Below, one piece after another: positions 14,005 to 20,531 of a stretch of 39,675 nucleotides of DNA (within the stretch, counting starts at the first letter, position 1; each line of letters starts with the position of its first letter). The notes beneath the pieces are model-generated. The model had not been told where the DNA came from, did no database searches, and was given only the letters and a program-made list of their open reading frames with translations. This DNA comes from a virus: positions 1-39,675 of IMG/VR virus record IMGVR_UViG_3300049617_000064. One strand, written 5' to 3'. The translations under genes and the position numbers were made by a program.

Positions 14005-14069
14005 GCATGCGCGCGGTCGTGGTGGCTGTGGCGCGCGGGGATATTCCCGCCGTCGAAATCAAATACTGA
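14001..14069 (+). CDS. Possible 22-aa micro-ORF
   Basis: ATG at 14001 overlaps the preceding stop (ATGA), and the frame ends at TGA 14067-14069, eight bases before the ERF gene. It encodes a short hydrophobic/basic peptide with ARGDIPAVEIKY at its end. It may be a translated peptide or merely a coupling leader that brings ribosomes to the ERF start. Evidence is limited to its position. Confidence 0.25.
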   Translation: MSMRAVVVAVARGDIPAVEIKY

Positions 14070-14076
14070 GGCGCAA

Positions 14077-14865
14077 ATGGCAGATACACGCATCGCTGAC
14101 CTGGACCGGATTGCTCCGGCAACCGAGATTGCACTCGCACCGTCCACGGCACTAAGTCCCGCCGAAAGTATGCTTAATTTCGTCGCCGAGGCGCTGCACA
14201 ACAAGGACATTGACCACAACAAACTTGATGCCCTTTTGCGGATGCAGCGCGAGATTGTGGCTGACGATGCGAGGGGACAGTTCAACCGCGCTCTTCATGC
14301 CGCTCAGTCGGAAATGCCGCGCGTCAAAAAAAACAGCACCATCGAACTTGGTCAGGGAAAAGGCAGCATTCCCTTCGCAAATTGGGAAGACGTCGATGCG
14401 GTTGTGCGTCCGATTGCGCAGAAGCACGGATTTTCCTACACGTTCTCTTCGGAGGAGCGGATTAGAGACGGCGGTGGCGTGAACATGCACGGCACATTCC
14501 GCCACGTCGCCGGCCACTCTGACACGGTGTCAATGGTGTTGCCATTGGACAGCGGGCCGGGCCGAAACAACATCCAGTCCGCTGGCAGCACCAACAGCTA
14601 TGGCAAGAGATACCTTACTGAGAACTTTTTCAACGTGGTGCGCGAAGGCGCCGATGATGACGGGCGCGAAGGCGGAAAGAAGTATATCGACGCGGAGACC
14701 GTCGAGAAGATCGCCGCCGAACTAAAAAAGCGCAAAATCCCCGAGCATGAATTTGTCGTGGCGATGGAAGTTCGCTCCATAGAAGACATCCAGCAAAAGG
14801 ACTTGCCGAAAGCCCGCAACGCCATGACATCCTACAAGCCTCGTCCGCCGGAGAACGTCACATGA
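14077..14865 (+). CDS. ERF-family single-strand annealing protein
   Basis: The 262-residue protein has the ERF superfamily pattern: an N-terminal helical part, SIPFANWEDVDAVVRPIAQK at about 106-125, then HGFSYTF, STNSYGKRYL and the acidic end of the core (VREGADDDG). ERF proteins, first known from P22, coat single-stranded DNA and anneal complementary strands during phage recombination and circularisation. A helical C-terminus follows. GAGG lies six bases before ATG 14077, and the stop overlaps the exonuclease start (ATGA), making a classic annealase-exonuclease pair. Confidence 0.9.
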   Translation: MADTRIADLDRIAPATEIALAPSTALSPAESMLNFVAEALHNKDIDHNKLDALLRMQREIVADDARGQFNRALHAAQSEMPRVKKNSTIELGQGKGSIPFANWEDVDAVVRPIAQKHGFSYTFSSEERIRDGGGVNMHGTFRHVAGHSDTVSMVLPLDSGPGRNNIQSAGSTNSYGKRYLTENFFNVVREGADDDGREGGKKYIDAETVEKIAAELKKRKIPEHEFVVAMEVRSIEDIQQKDLPKARNAMTSYKPRPPENVT

Positions 14866-15566
14866 TCGAACACGAAGTCGTCCAGGGCTCGCCCGAGTGG
14901 CTGGCACTGCGCATGGGCATACCCACAGCCTCAGAATTTGATCAAATCATCACACCTGCCAAAGGTGAGCTGTCCAAGTCTGCGCGTTCATACATGATGA
15001 AGCTGCTGGCCGAATGGTGCCTCCGCGAATCCATGGACGATATCAGCAACCTTGAATGGGTAGAGCGCGGCAAGGAACTGGAACCTGAGGCCGTGCGGTT
15101 CTACGAATTCACGCAGGGTGTCAAGACTCGCGCGGTCGGATTTATTACTACCGACGACGGACGATGCGGCGCGTCACCAGACAGGCTCATCAACGGCGTT
15201 GCCGCTGGCGTTGAGATCAAGTGCCCGAAGGCCAACACGCACGCCGGCTATTACTTCGACGGCTTCGGCGACAAATACAAGGTTCAGGTCCAAGGCCAGA
15301 TGTATGTCGGACAACTGGAATACGTCGAACGCTACAGCTACTTTCCGCAGTTTACGCCCAAGATTGAGCGCACCTACCGCGACGGACCGTTCATTCGCAA
15401 GATGGGCGACGCGCTTACTCAATTCTGTGATGAGCTTGACGCGCTAAAAGTCAAAGCGCGCGAACTCGGGTGGTATCAGCACCGGGATGCGATCAAGACG
15501 GCGGTTGATGTGACGTATGGCGCGAACGAACGCGATTGGGGACCAGGCGGATACATGCAAGCATGA
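14862..15566 (+). CDS. YqaJ/lambda-type recombination exonuclease
   Basis: The 234-residue nuclease has the lambda exonuclease fold. The N-terminal GSPEWLALRMGIPTASEF matches the start of the family, E74 lies in GKELEPEAV, and D107 in GASPDRLI. The E-x-K pair is at 118-120 (GVEIKCPK), followed by the QVQGQMYV motif. These enzymes degrade one strand from double-strand ends and hand single strands to the annealing protein encoded directly upstream. Coupled by ATGA on both sides. Confidence 0.92.
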   Translation: MIEHEVVQGSPEWLALRMGIPTASEFDQIITPAKGELSKSARSYMMKLLAEWCLRESMDDISNLEWVERGKELEPEAVRFYEFTQGVKTRAVGFITTDDGRCGASPDRLINGVAAGVEIKCPKANTHAGYYFDGFGDKYKVQVQGQMYVGQLEYVERYSYFPQFTPKIERTYRDGPFIRKMGDALTQFCDELDALKVKARELGWYQHRDAIKTAVDVTYGANERDWGPGGYMQA

Positions 15567-15841
15567 CCCAAAAACTCCACGATCCCGCCTGCTACGACCT
15601 CGCCACGCATTTCCTCGGCGCGGCGTGCAGCGAGCACCTCCGGTCGGACTTAGCTCAGCACATCCAGGATGCGGTGGAGATACTGGCCTCGCAGGAGTCC
15701 GTGCTGCGGAGGCAGAAAGATGCAATGTTTGCCAAACGCATCGAGGCGAACAGCCGCTGGTTGCGCATCAAGGCGATCCGCGCACGGCTGGCGGAACTGG
15801 ACGCGACGCAAACTGATTGGAAGAACGAGCATGACCGCTGA
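15563..15841 (+). CDS. Hypothetical protein, 92 aa, next to exonuclease
   Basis: The start overlaps the exonuclease stop (ATGA). The protein is helical throughout (DLATHFLGAACSEHLRSDLA, then QHIQDAVEILASQE), with a charged C-terminus, and could form a helical bundle or coiled coil. Small proteins at this position occur in other phage recombination operons, but I do not recognise a function. Confidence 0.65.
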   Translation: MTQKLHDPACYDLATHFLGAACSEHLRSDLAQHIQDAVEILASQESVLRRQKDAMFAKRIEANSRWLRIKAIRARLAELDATQTDWKNEHDR

Positions 15842-16166
15842 CACCCCCCTCACGACTCCCGACCCGGCCAGCCTACGTGTGGAAAGCCCCGACCTGCACG
15901 CGCAGTTTCAAGCCCTTTGCCCGAGCGCGCCGCTGCCTTGGACATGCGAGGAAGGCTCAGAACGCTGGTGGCTTTGGGATGCTGACAACCGCGTTGTTTG
16001 TTACGTTGATGGCAACAGTGACAGAATTAGGCAAATTGTTTCCATGATCCTGTGCGCAGTGAACACGTGCGGCGGGTTTCGCGCGGAGGCGGGCTCGCGC
16101 GTGGGCGACAAGGCGCGCGAGGTATGGGAATGCCGGACATTCATGAATTGCAGCCAGGAGGCGTAG
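15831..16166 (+). CDS. Hypothetical protein, 111 aa
   Basis: ATG at 15831 overlaps the preceding gene by 11 bases. The product has a Pro-rich start, then a beta-rich stretch with WWLWDADNRVVCYVDGN near its middle and a short Cys-containing tail. The Trp-rich strand followed by D-G-N suggests a small beta-sheet domain. No family is recognised. A shadow frame upstream should be ignored. Confidence 0.55.
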   Translation: MTADTPLTTPDPASLRVESPDLHAQFQALCPSAPLPWTCEEGSERWWLWDADNRVVCYVDGNSDRIRQIVSMILCAVNTCGGFRAEAGSRVGDKAREVWECRTFMNCSQEA

Positions 16167-16170
16167 GGAC

Positions 16171-16917
16171 GTGGGGAGCGGTATCGAATGGACGGACGAA
16201 ACGTGGAATCCTACCCGAGGCTGCACCATCGTGTCGCCTGGCTGCACAAACTGCTATGCCATGAAAATGGCCGCGCGTATGGAGCGCATGGGTGTTCCAG
16301 GCTATGAAGGGCTGACCGATGGCAGCAAAGCCGGTCCGATATGGACTGGTGAAGTCCGGGAGTCTCCCGAGCACATTATTCGCAAGCCATACGGATGGCG
16401 CAAAGGGCGGCGGATTTTTGTCAACAGCATGTCGGACCTGTTTCATCCGGACGCCAGCGAGAAAGCGCGATGGGCGGTCGTGGTCGCCGCCTGCAAACTA
16501 CCGCAGCACACGTTTCAGGTGCTCACGAAGCGGTCGGAAGGGATGCGCGATTGGTTTGCAAAGAACTGCACTGATCCGCCACGCAATCTTTGGCTTGGCG
16601 TTTCCGTCGAGGACCGCCAGCGCAAAGACCGCATTGACGATCTTCGGCAGACGCCGGCCGCCGTGCGATTTGTCAGCTACGAGCCTGCCCTGTCGCACCT
16701 GGGCGACGTAGACCTGTCCGGCATCCACTGGCTGATTGCAGGCTGCGAGAGCGGGCCGCACGCACGCGAGACGCCGGCCACTGCGATGCGCCACATTCGC
16801 GATGCGTGCGCCGCGCAGGGCGTTGCGTTCTTTCTCAAGCAGGACATGCGCGACGGTCGGTTGGTATCGCTGCCGGAACTCGACGGCGTGCGCCACATGG
16901 CTTTCCCGGGGTCGTGA
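16171..16917 (+). CDS. Gp37/Gp68-family (DUF5131) three-Cys-motif protein
   Basis: GTG at 16171 follows TAGGGA. The 248-residue protein opens with IEWTDETWNPTRGC and a C18-x6-C25-x2-C28 motif (GCTIVSPGCTNCYA). It then has the conserved NSMSDLFHPD segment near 90-99, VLTKRSEGM, and LWLGVSVEDRQ. This is the phage Gp37/Gp68 (DUF5131) family. It resembles radical-SAM proteins because the three Cys could hold an iron-sulfur cluster, but the activity is not established. It is coupled to the next gene by GTGA, suggesting the two work together, possibly in base or nucleotide modification (inference). Confidence 0.85.
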   Translation: MGSGIEWTDETWNPTRGCTIVSPGCTNCYAMKMAARMERMGVPGYEGLTDGSKAGPIWTGEVRESPEHIIRKPYGWRKGRRIFVNSMSDLFHPDASEKARWAVVVAACKLPQHTFQVLTKRSEGMRDWFAKNCTDPPRNLWLGVSVEDRQRKDRIDDLRQTPAAVRFVSYEPALSHLGDVDLSGIHWLIAGCESGPHARETPATAMRHIRDACAAQGVAFFLKQDMRDGRLVSLPELDGVRHMAFPGS

Positions 16918-17366
16918 ATGACCCGCTTTGGTATCTCACCAAAGACGGCGACGCTTGCTGCCTTGCACTCTACGAGCGGCATTACTCGGCCTACCAATAC
17001 AAGGACGGCAGGCGGCGGCGGCTTTTTGCCGGACCTGGAGAAAAGATCGTCCTCAGAACCGGAGACGGCGACGCTTGCTTTGTATGGCGGAAGTTCAAAG
17101 ATAACAGCCTACAACAAGGCGTCAACTGTGCGGTGTTCAGGAACGAAAGTCCTCACCGATCGAGTGACCTTATCCGACAAGCTGACGCGATTGCTGATTT
17201 CTGCTGGCCTGGTGAAAGGCATTACACATACGTCAATCAGAAAAAGGTCAGGAGCAGCAATCCGGGATTCTGCTTTGTGGCCGCTGGATGGAGGAAGTCC
17301 GGAATGACGAAAGTGCGTCGGCTGTTGATTCTTGAGCGCGTGGCTTTTCCGGAGGTAGTGACGTGA
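16914..17366 (+). CDS. Small protein resembling Mom/GNAT fold, 150 aa
   Basis: GTG at 16914 overlaps the three-Cys gene stop. The order of motifs recalls the Mu Mom modification protein and other acetyltransferase-fold enzymes: YERHYSAY (18-25), LFAGPGEKIVL (37-47), a CFVWRKF strand, GVNCAVFRNES (69-79), then SSDLIRQADAI, HYTYVN and NPGFCFVAAGWRKSG (116-130). Mom converts adenine to a carbamoylmethyl derivative and blocks restriction. Equivalence here is a weak structural guess, not a sequence match. A plain GNAT acetyltransferase or an unknown phage family are alternatives. The gene lies between a three-Cys protein and a DNA methylase, which fits DNA modification. Confidence 0.55.
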   Translation: MNDPLWYLTKDGDACCLALYERHYSAYQYKDGRRRRLFAGPGEKIVLRTGDGDACFVWRKFKDNSLQQGVNCAVFRNESPHRSSDLIRQADAIADFCWPGERHYTYVNQKKVRSSNPGFCFVAAGWRKSGMTKVRRLLILERVAFPEVVT

Positions 17367-17422
17367 CCGAAACCACTCAGCCGTTCAAGCAGGGCGAGTT
17401 GTTAAAGGAGAAGTCTAAATGA
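17363..17422 (+). CDS. Possible 19-aa coupled micro-ORF
   Basis: GTG at 17363 overlaps the previous stop (GTGA), and its TGA at 17420-17422 overlaps the next ATG (ATGA). Its last codons contain the AAAGGAG ribosome site of the following gene. It encodes a polar peptide ending in LLKEKSK. It may only serve to carry ribosomes to the next start. Confidence 0.25.
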   Translation: MTETTQPFKQGELLKEKSK

Positions 17423-17613
17423 CAGATGACAACGAAATCCTGCCAACCTACCGCTTCCGCTGGTCAAATGTTGACAAGGCGGGGTTTGTATTAGAGCGCC
17501 GCGCAGTCGCCGATGGACTACGGCGTGATGCGCAAACGATGATGCGCCGGGCCGAGCAGATTGAGGAAGAAATTGCCGCTTGGTCGCGGGCTTTGGAGGA
17601 TGTGACACCATGA
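17419..17613 (+). CDS. Hypothetical protein, 64 aa
   Basis: ATG at 17419 has AAAGGAG about seven bases upstream. It has a short beta-like N-terminus (YRFRWSNVDKAGFVLERR), then a long helix (DGLRRDAQTMMRRAEQIEEE) likely to form a coiled coil. No family is recognised. It precedes the methyltransferase gene by about 20 bases. Confidence 0.6.
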   Translation: MTDDNEILPTYRFRWSNVDKAGFVLERRAVADGLRRDAQTMMRRAEQIEEEIAAWSRALEDVTP

Positions 17614-17633
17614 TTTTAATGGGAATTATATAG

Positions 17634-18704
17634 ATGACTCCCTTGCCTAAAACTGGGGCACTTTTGGCACCCTTTCCGTACTTCGGCGGGAAGCGGTCAG
17701 TTGCGGCCGACGTTTGGACTCGGCTCGGGTCGCCGTCTCAATACATCGAACCGTTCTGCGGGTCAGCTGCCGTGTTGCTTGCCGCGCCGCGCACTGCCGC
17801 GCTTGAGGTCGTATGCGACGCGAGCGGGTTCATTGCGAATTTCTGGCGGGCCGTGAAAAATCAACCGGCGGCCGTTGCCGAAGCTGCCGACTATCCCGTG
17901 TCGCATATCGACCTTGGCGGGCGGCACGGCTGGCTGATGGCGCAGCGGGAACGCGTCGGTGGCGCATTGCAGGACCCGGACTGGCCGGGCGACGCCAAGG
18001 TGGCGGGCTGGTGGCTGTGGGGACAATGCTGCTGGATTGGCTCCGGCTGGTGTGAATGGGATAGGGAAGGTTCCGCACGCGGGCAACGCCGGGAGGGGCG
18101 TACAGGCGATAGGGAAGGTGACGACGCCACCTCCGCCGGGATGGGCGTACAGGCGATAGGGCAGGTTCCGCACGCCAGTGACGCCGGGATGGGCGTACAG
18201 GCGATAGGGAAGGTTCCGCACGCCAGTGACGCCGGGAGGGGCGAAGGCGCGCTGCTGACCTCCGGTGGCCGAACGGCGTGGCGTTGGCTGCACAATCTCG
18301 CTGACCGATTGGAGCGCGTCCGCATTGTCCACGGCGACTGGTCGCGCTGCCTCAATAATCACTTTGGCGGGGATGACACGGCCGTTTTTCTTGACCCGCC
18401 TTACCGGTCTTACGAGCGGCTGTACGGCGGCGGTTCCCCCGTTGCCGATGAGGTCGAAAAGTGGGCGCGAGAGAACGGGCACCTTCGCATCGCGCTCTGC
18501 GGTCATCGCGGCGACTATGACCTTCCCGAGTGGGAAGCGGTCGAATGGGATCGCGGGCGGCTGACCTATTCCGGTGGCACTACGACCGACAAGGAATGCG
18601 TCTGGTATTCGCCGCCCTGTCTCAAAATCGCGCAGGCCCCAAAGCAGGAATCTTGGCACGAAATGTGGGCCAGACCATTGGTCGGAAGGATGGTGTTGCC
18701 ATGA
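17634..18704 (+). CDS. D12-class DNA adenine N6-methyltransferase with repeat insertion
   Basis: The 356-residue protein has the D12 (Dam-like) order: APFPYFGGKRSVA near residues 12-24, the S-adenosylmethionine site YIEPFCGSAAVLL near 37-49, and the catalytic DPPY at 254-257 (FLDPPYRSYERLY), followed by ALCGHRGDY. It transfers a methyl group to N6 of adenine in a specific DNA sequence and probably protects phage DNA from restriction. Between the two motif groups, about residues 140-202, lies an insertion of tandem 16-residue repeats (GMGVQAIGQVPHASDA type), partly read in another frame. The catalytic motifs are intact, so activity is plausible. The stop overlaps the next start (ATGA). Confidence 0.88.
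   Translation: MTPLPKTGALLAPFPYFGGKRSVAADVWTRLGSPSQYIEPFCGSAAVLLAAPRTAALEVVCDASGFIANFWRAVKNQPAAVAEAADYPVSHIDLGGRHGWLMAQRERVGGALQDPDWPGDAKVAGWWLWGQCCWIGSGWCEWDREGSARGQRREGRTGDREGDDATSAGMGVQAIGQVPHASDAGMGVQAIGKVPHASDAGRGEGALLTSGGRTAWRWLHNLADRLERVRIVHGDWSRCLNNHFGGDDTAVFLDPPYRSYERLYGGGSPVADEVEKWARENGHLRIALCGHRGDYDLPEWEAVEWDRGRLTYSGGTTTDKECVWYSPPCLKIAQAPKQESWHEMWARPLVGRMVLP
18091..18233 (+). repeat. 48-bp tandem repeats within methyltransferase gene
   Basis: Units begin GGG(A)GGGGCGTACAGGCGATAGG: 18091-18137 (47 bp), 18138-18185 (48 bp) and 18186-18233 (48 bp). A degenerate earlier unit ends at 18090, and a truncated one starts at 18234. The 47-bp unit shifts the frame, so the first two units are translated in a different frame from the last two. 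The start of the insertion therefore probably also carries a compensating length change. Confidence 0.85.
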
Positions 18705-18889
18705 GCCACGAATGCCCATCCTGCGGCCAGGAATGCTACTGCGACGGCGAGGATCACGGCCAGGAAGCGCCGGCGAATTGCACGCATGAGTGCGAGGGGG
18801 AGGGGGATGACGCGGATCAGTTCGCGTTCGAGTTTTGGCAAGTGCTGACCGACAAGCAACGCGAAGATGAGATACGGAGGGCGATGTAA
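18701..18889 (+). CDS. Small Cys-rich zinc-binding-like protein, 62 aa
   Basis: The start is coupled to the methylase stop (ATGA). The first 35 residues contain CPSC, CYC and a later C-x3-C (NCTHEC), a pattern of a small zinc site. The rest is acidic and helical, ending in LTDKQREDEIRRAM. No named family. Similar short Cys-rich proteins are common in phage early regions. Confidence 0.6.
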   Translation: MSHECPSCGQECYCDGEDHGQEAPANCTHECEGEGDDADQFAFEFWQVLTDKQREDEIRRAM

Positions 18890-19282
18890 GTGTGCACGAT
18901 TGATTACGATCCGCCTAGCATAACTTCCATCATAGAGCCCACTGCGCGCATATTGCATAGATGCGATGAATGTGGGCGCGGGATTTGCCCAGGCGAGAAA
19001 TATCGCCGAACGTTTGGCGTGTGGGAAGGCGTCCCACAGACTTTCCGCACATGCGCGCACTGCTGCGTCGGCCAGGACTGGTTGCGCGAAAACTGCAACG
19101 GCTACATGCACGCCGGTTTGCTGGATGAAATGGACGAGCATGCCGACGAATATCCCGCCGTCCGGTTTTCTATGAACAGGATCAGGATCGGCATACGCCG
19201 CAGATGGCAGAGATTCGACCGCTTGGGGTTGATGCCGGTGCCTAAATCGCCACCGGAAATCACGGAGCATACGCTGTCATGA
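18890..19282 (+). CDS. Zinc-finger-like phage protein, 130 aa
   Basis: GTG at 18890 follows the preceding TAA directly. Residues 23-64 hold CDECGRGICPGEKY, then FGVWEGVPQTFRTCAHCC, a CxxC...CxxC arrangement seen in small phage proteins of unknown role. A helical acidic region (HAGLLDEMDEHADEYP) and a basic stretch follow. The TGA stop at 19280-19282 lies exactly at the edge of the adjacent IS200/IS605 remnant, so the last codons may differ from the ancestral protein. Confidence 0.65.
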   Translation: MCTIDYDPPSITSIIEPTARILHRCDECGRGICPGEKYRRTFGVWEGVPQTFRTCAHCCVGQDWLRENCNGYMHAGLLDEMDEHADEYPAVRFSMNRIRIGIRRRWQRFDRLGLMPVPKSPPEITEHTLS

Positions 19283-19575
19283 ACCCCGCCCTGAAGGACG
19301 GGGCTTGCAAGTGCCGTAGGCTAGATGGCCCTGCGTGCGGCAGCATGACTGCTGCCCAACCGAGAGATGTTCTCGGCTGCTGTAGTATCGGCCGGGCCAG
19401 CATGCCCGCAAGAGATGCACCGAAATGTGTCGCGATCCGGGCGGTTGCGCTTATCGATGGTGCCGCAACACGGGCAAGTGCGGCTCGTGTTGCGCGGGTC
19501 GACGGCGACAAGCGGCACGCCTTCGTTCGCGGCCTTGTAGGTCAGAGGCGTTGACTGAGCGGGGCCTAGTGTTGA
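19280..19575 (-). mobile_element. IS200/IS605-type remnant, right end plus 3' part of tnpB
   Basis: Read on the minus strand this segment holds the last third of a tnpB gene. A G/C hairpin at 19303-19284 (CCCCGTCCTTCAGGGCGGGG) follows and then GTTCATGAC, the layout of the right end of IS200/IS605-family elements, where the hairpin also forms the end of the guide RNA. The left end and the 5' part of tnpB are missing. The upstream limit near 19575 is approximate, since it abuts the lipoprotein stop. Confidence 0.75.
19321..19575 (-). pseudogene. tnpB: Truncated tnpB (C-terminal zinc finger and RuvC-III end)
   Basis: The frame encodes a clear TnpB C-terminus: TYKAANEGVPLVAVDPRNTS, then a four-Cys zinc ribbon (RTCPCCG ... 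FRCISCG), then the RuvC-III-like acidic residue in GPADTTAAENI, and a short tail ending at TAG 19321. Intact TnpB proteins are RNA-guided nucleases of about 400 residues. Here about 80 remain with no start codon of their own, so it is a relic. A longer ORF in this frame reaches 19908 only by crossing the lipoprotein gene out of frame. Confidence 0.85.
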
Positions 19576-19580
19576 GTAAC

Positions 19581-19955
19581 CTATGACGCAGCAGGCGTCC
19601 CCGCAAGCGCCCCAGCGATCACCTGAGCGAGCGCCAGCGCAGCGGATAGCTCGGCCTGGTGCGCCGGAGACAACACATTCGCCGGCATGGCAGCGGCCAC
19701 GGCGCGGATGTCCGTCACCACAGCCGCAGCCGACGTGGGCGCCGGCGAGGCTTGGAGCGCGGCCAGGGCGGTGTTTAGGTTGCCCTCGGCCTTGGCGACG
19801 GCGGGCGTCACCAGCCCCGGATACGTGGCCAGCGCGGCCTCCAGGACCGGCACCCCGGCGGCGAGCGCGGTGAGTTGCGACTGGTAGCTGGTGGGCGTGT
19901 TGGCGCACCCTGTCAGGGCAAGGGCCGCGGCGAGGATGATGACGATGGGGTTCAT
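19581..19955 (-). CDS. Small lipoprotein of the lysis region, 124 aa
   Basis: ATG at 19955 has AGGAG eight bases upstream and overlaps the preceding stop (ATGA). The N-terminus is a lipoprotein signal: a short n-region, a hydrophobic run and the lipobox LTGC with Cys17 as the lipidated residue. The mature part is Ala-rich and helical. Lying beside endolysin and holin-like genes, it could be an outer-membrane spanin-type or other lysis accessory protein. Its Ala-rich composition is not diagnostic. Confidence 0.75.
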   Translation of the reverse strand: MNPIVIILAAALALTGCANTPTSYQSQLTALAAGVPVLEAALATYPGLVTPAVAKAEGNLNTALAALQASPAPTSAAAVVTDIRAVAAAMPANVLSPAHQAELSAALALAQVIAGALAGTPAAS

Positions 19956-20293
19956 GGTTTCTGCTCCTGCTGTGGGCTGGGCAACGTGGCGATCAGCGCC
20001 TGGCCGGTGACGGATGGTTGCTGCACCTCGTGCACTGGAACAATACCGCCCGCCGGCGCGCCGGCTAGGGTGACGGGCGCGTTGTTGTGGTAGTTGCCGG
20101 TCACACGCGCCAGCACGCCATACGCCACCCGATACCAACCGCTCGATACCGCCGTGGGAACCGATAGAAACGGCATGATCTGCGGCAAGATTGTGCCAGC
20201 CAGGGCCATCAGCGAGGCAATACCGGCGGCGTAATGGCCCAGTCCAAGACTGGTCAGGAGTGTGGTCAGAGACGGGTCGGGGGTCGGTGTCAT
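19952..20293 (-). CDS. Putative holin or lysis accessory, 113 aa, one membrane segment
   Basis: ATG at 20293. Residues about 20-43 form one hydrophobic segment (YAAGIASLMALAGTILPQIM). The rest is polar, with a Pro/Val-rich C-terminus that ends in QQEQKP. Position between endolysin and lipoprotein suggests a holin or similar lysis membrane protein, but a single segment and no known signature leave this open. It is coupled to the lipoprotein by ATGA. An IS200/IS605 mini-element now separates it from the endolysin. Confidence 0.55.
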   Translation of the reverse strand: MTPTPDPSLTTLLTSLGLGHYAAGIASLMALAGTILPQIMPFLSVPTAVSSGWYRVAYGVLARVTGNYHNNAPVTLAGAPAGGIVPVHEVQQPSVTGQALIATLPSPQQEQKP

Positions 20294-20312
20294 GTGACAC
20301 TCGCGCTGGAAA

Positions 20313-20531
20313 CCCTGGCGTTTAGGCCGGGGAGGAAAGCGCGCCTTTCTTGCTTTTTGGGGTTGAACGTGATATTTAACTTGATATGATTTTTAGAGGT
20401 TTCACCTTCGCGCTTAGCCCGACGCCAGAGCAGGCTGAAACTCCGGTCGTGGAGCCTGCTGTTAAGCAGGCGGTGAAGCGAGAACTTCCTTTGGTGGAAA
20501 TCCCCGTCCTTTAGGGAGGGGAAGATGTTAA
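20313..20531 (+). mobile_element. Non-autonomous IS200/IS605 mini-element (internally deleted)
   Basis: On the plus strand this segment has a left-end hairpin (20313-20319 with 20326-20332, loop GTTTAG). It is followed by the start of a tnpB frame at 20386, an abrupt jump to a tnpB-tail-like sequence, a stem-loop GCCTGCT/AGCAGGC and a right-end hairpin at 20502-20521, ending GATGTTAA. The right-end hairpin is 18/20 identical to that of the other remnant at 19284-19303 but in opposite orientation. It looks like a MITE-like derivative about 220 bp long. It ends within the stop codon of the endolysin gene. Confidence 0.7.
20386..20514 (+). pseudogene. tnpB: Internally deleted tnpB relic, 42 codons
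   Basis: ATG at 20386 begins MIFRGFTFALSPTPEQAE, matching the usual TnpB N-terminus (a YKFRLYPTPEQ-like start). Within about five residues the sequence passes to AVKQAVKRELPLVEIPVL, the sort of tail found at TnpB C-termini, and stops at TAG 20512-20514. Some 350 central residues are missing, including all nuclease motifs. It cannot act as a nuclease. Confidence 0.65.

Noticed and set aside
19581-20300. A 239-codon ORF containing the lipoprotein frame
   Set aside because: The lipoprotein start at 19955 has its own ribosome site and lipobox; the upstream part is a shadow of the holin-like gene.
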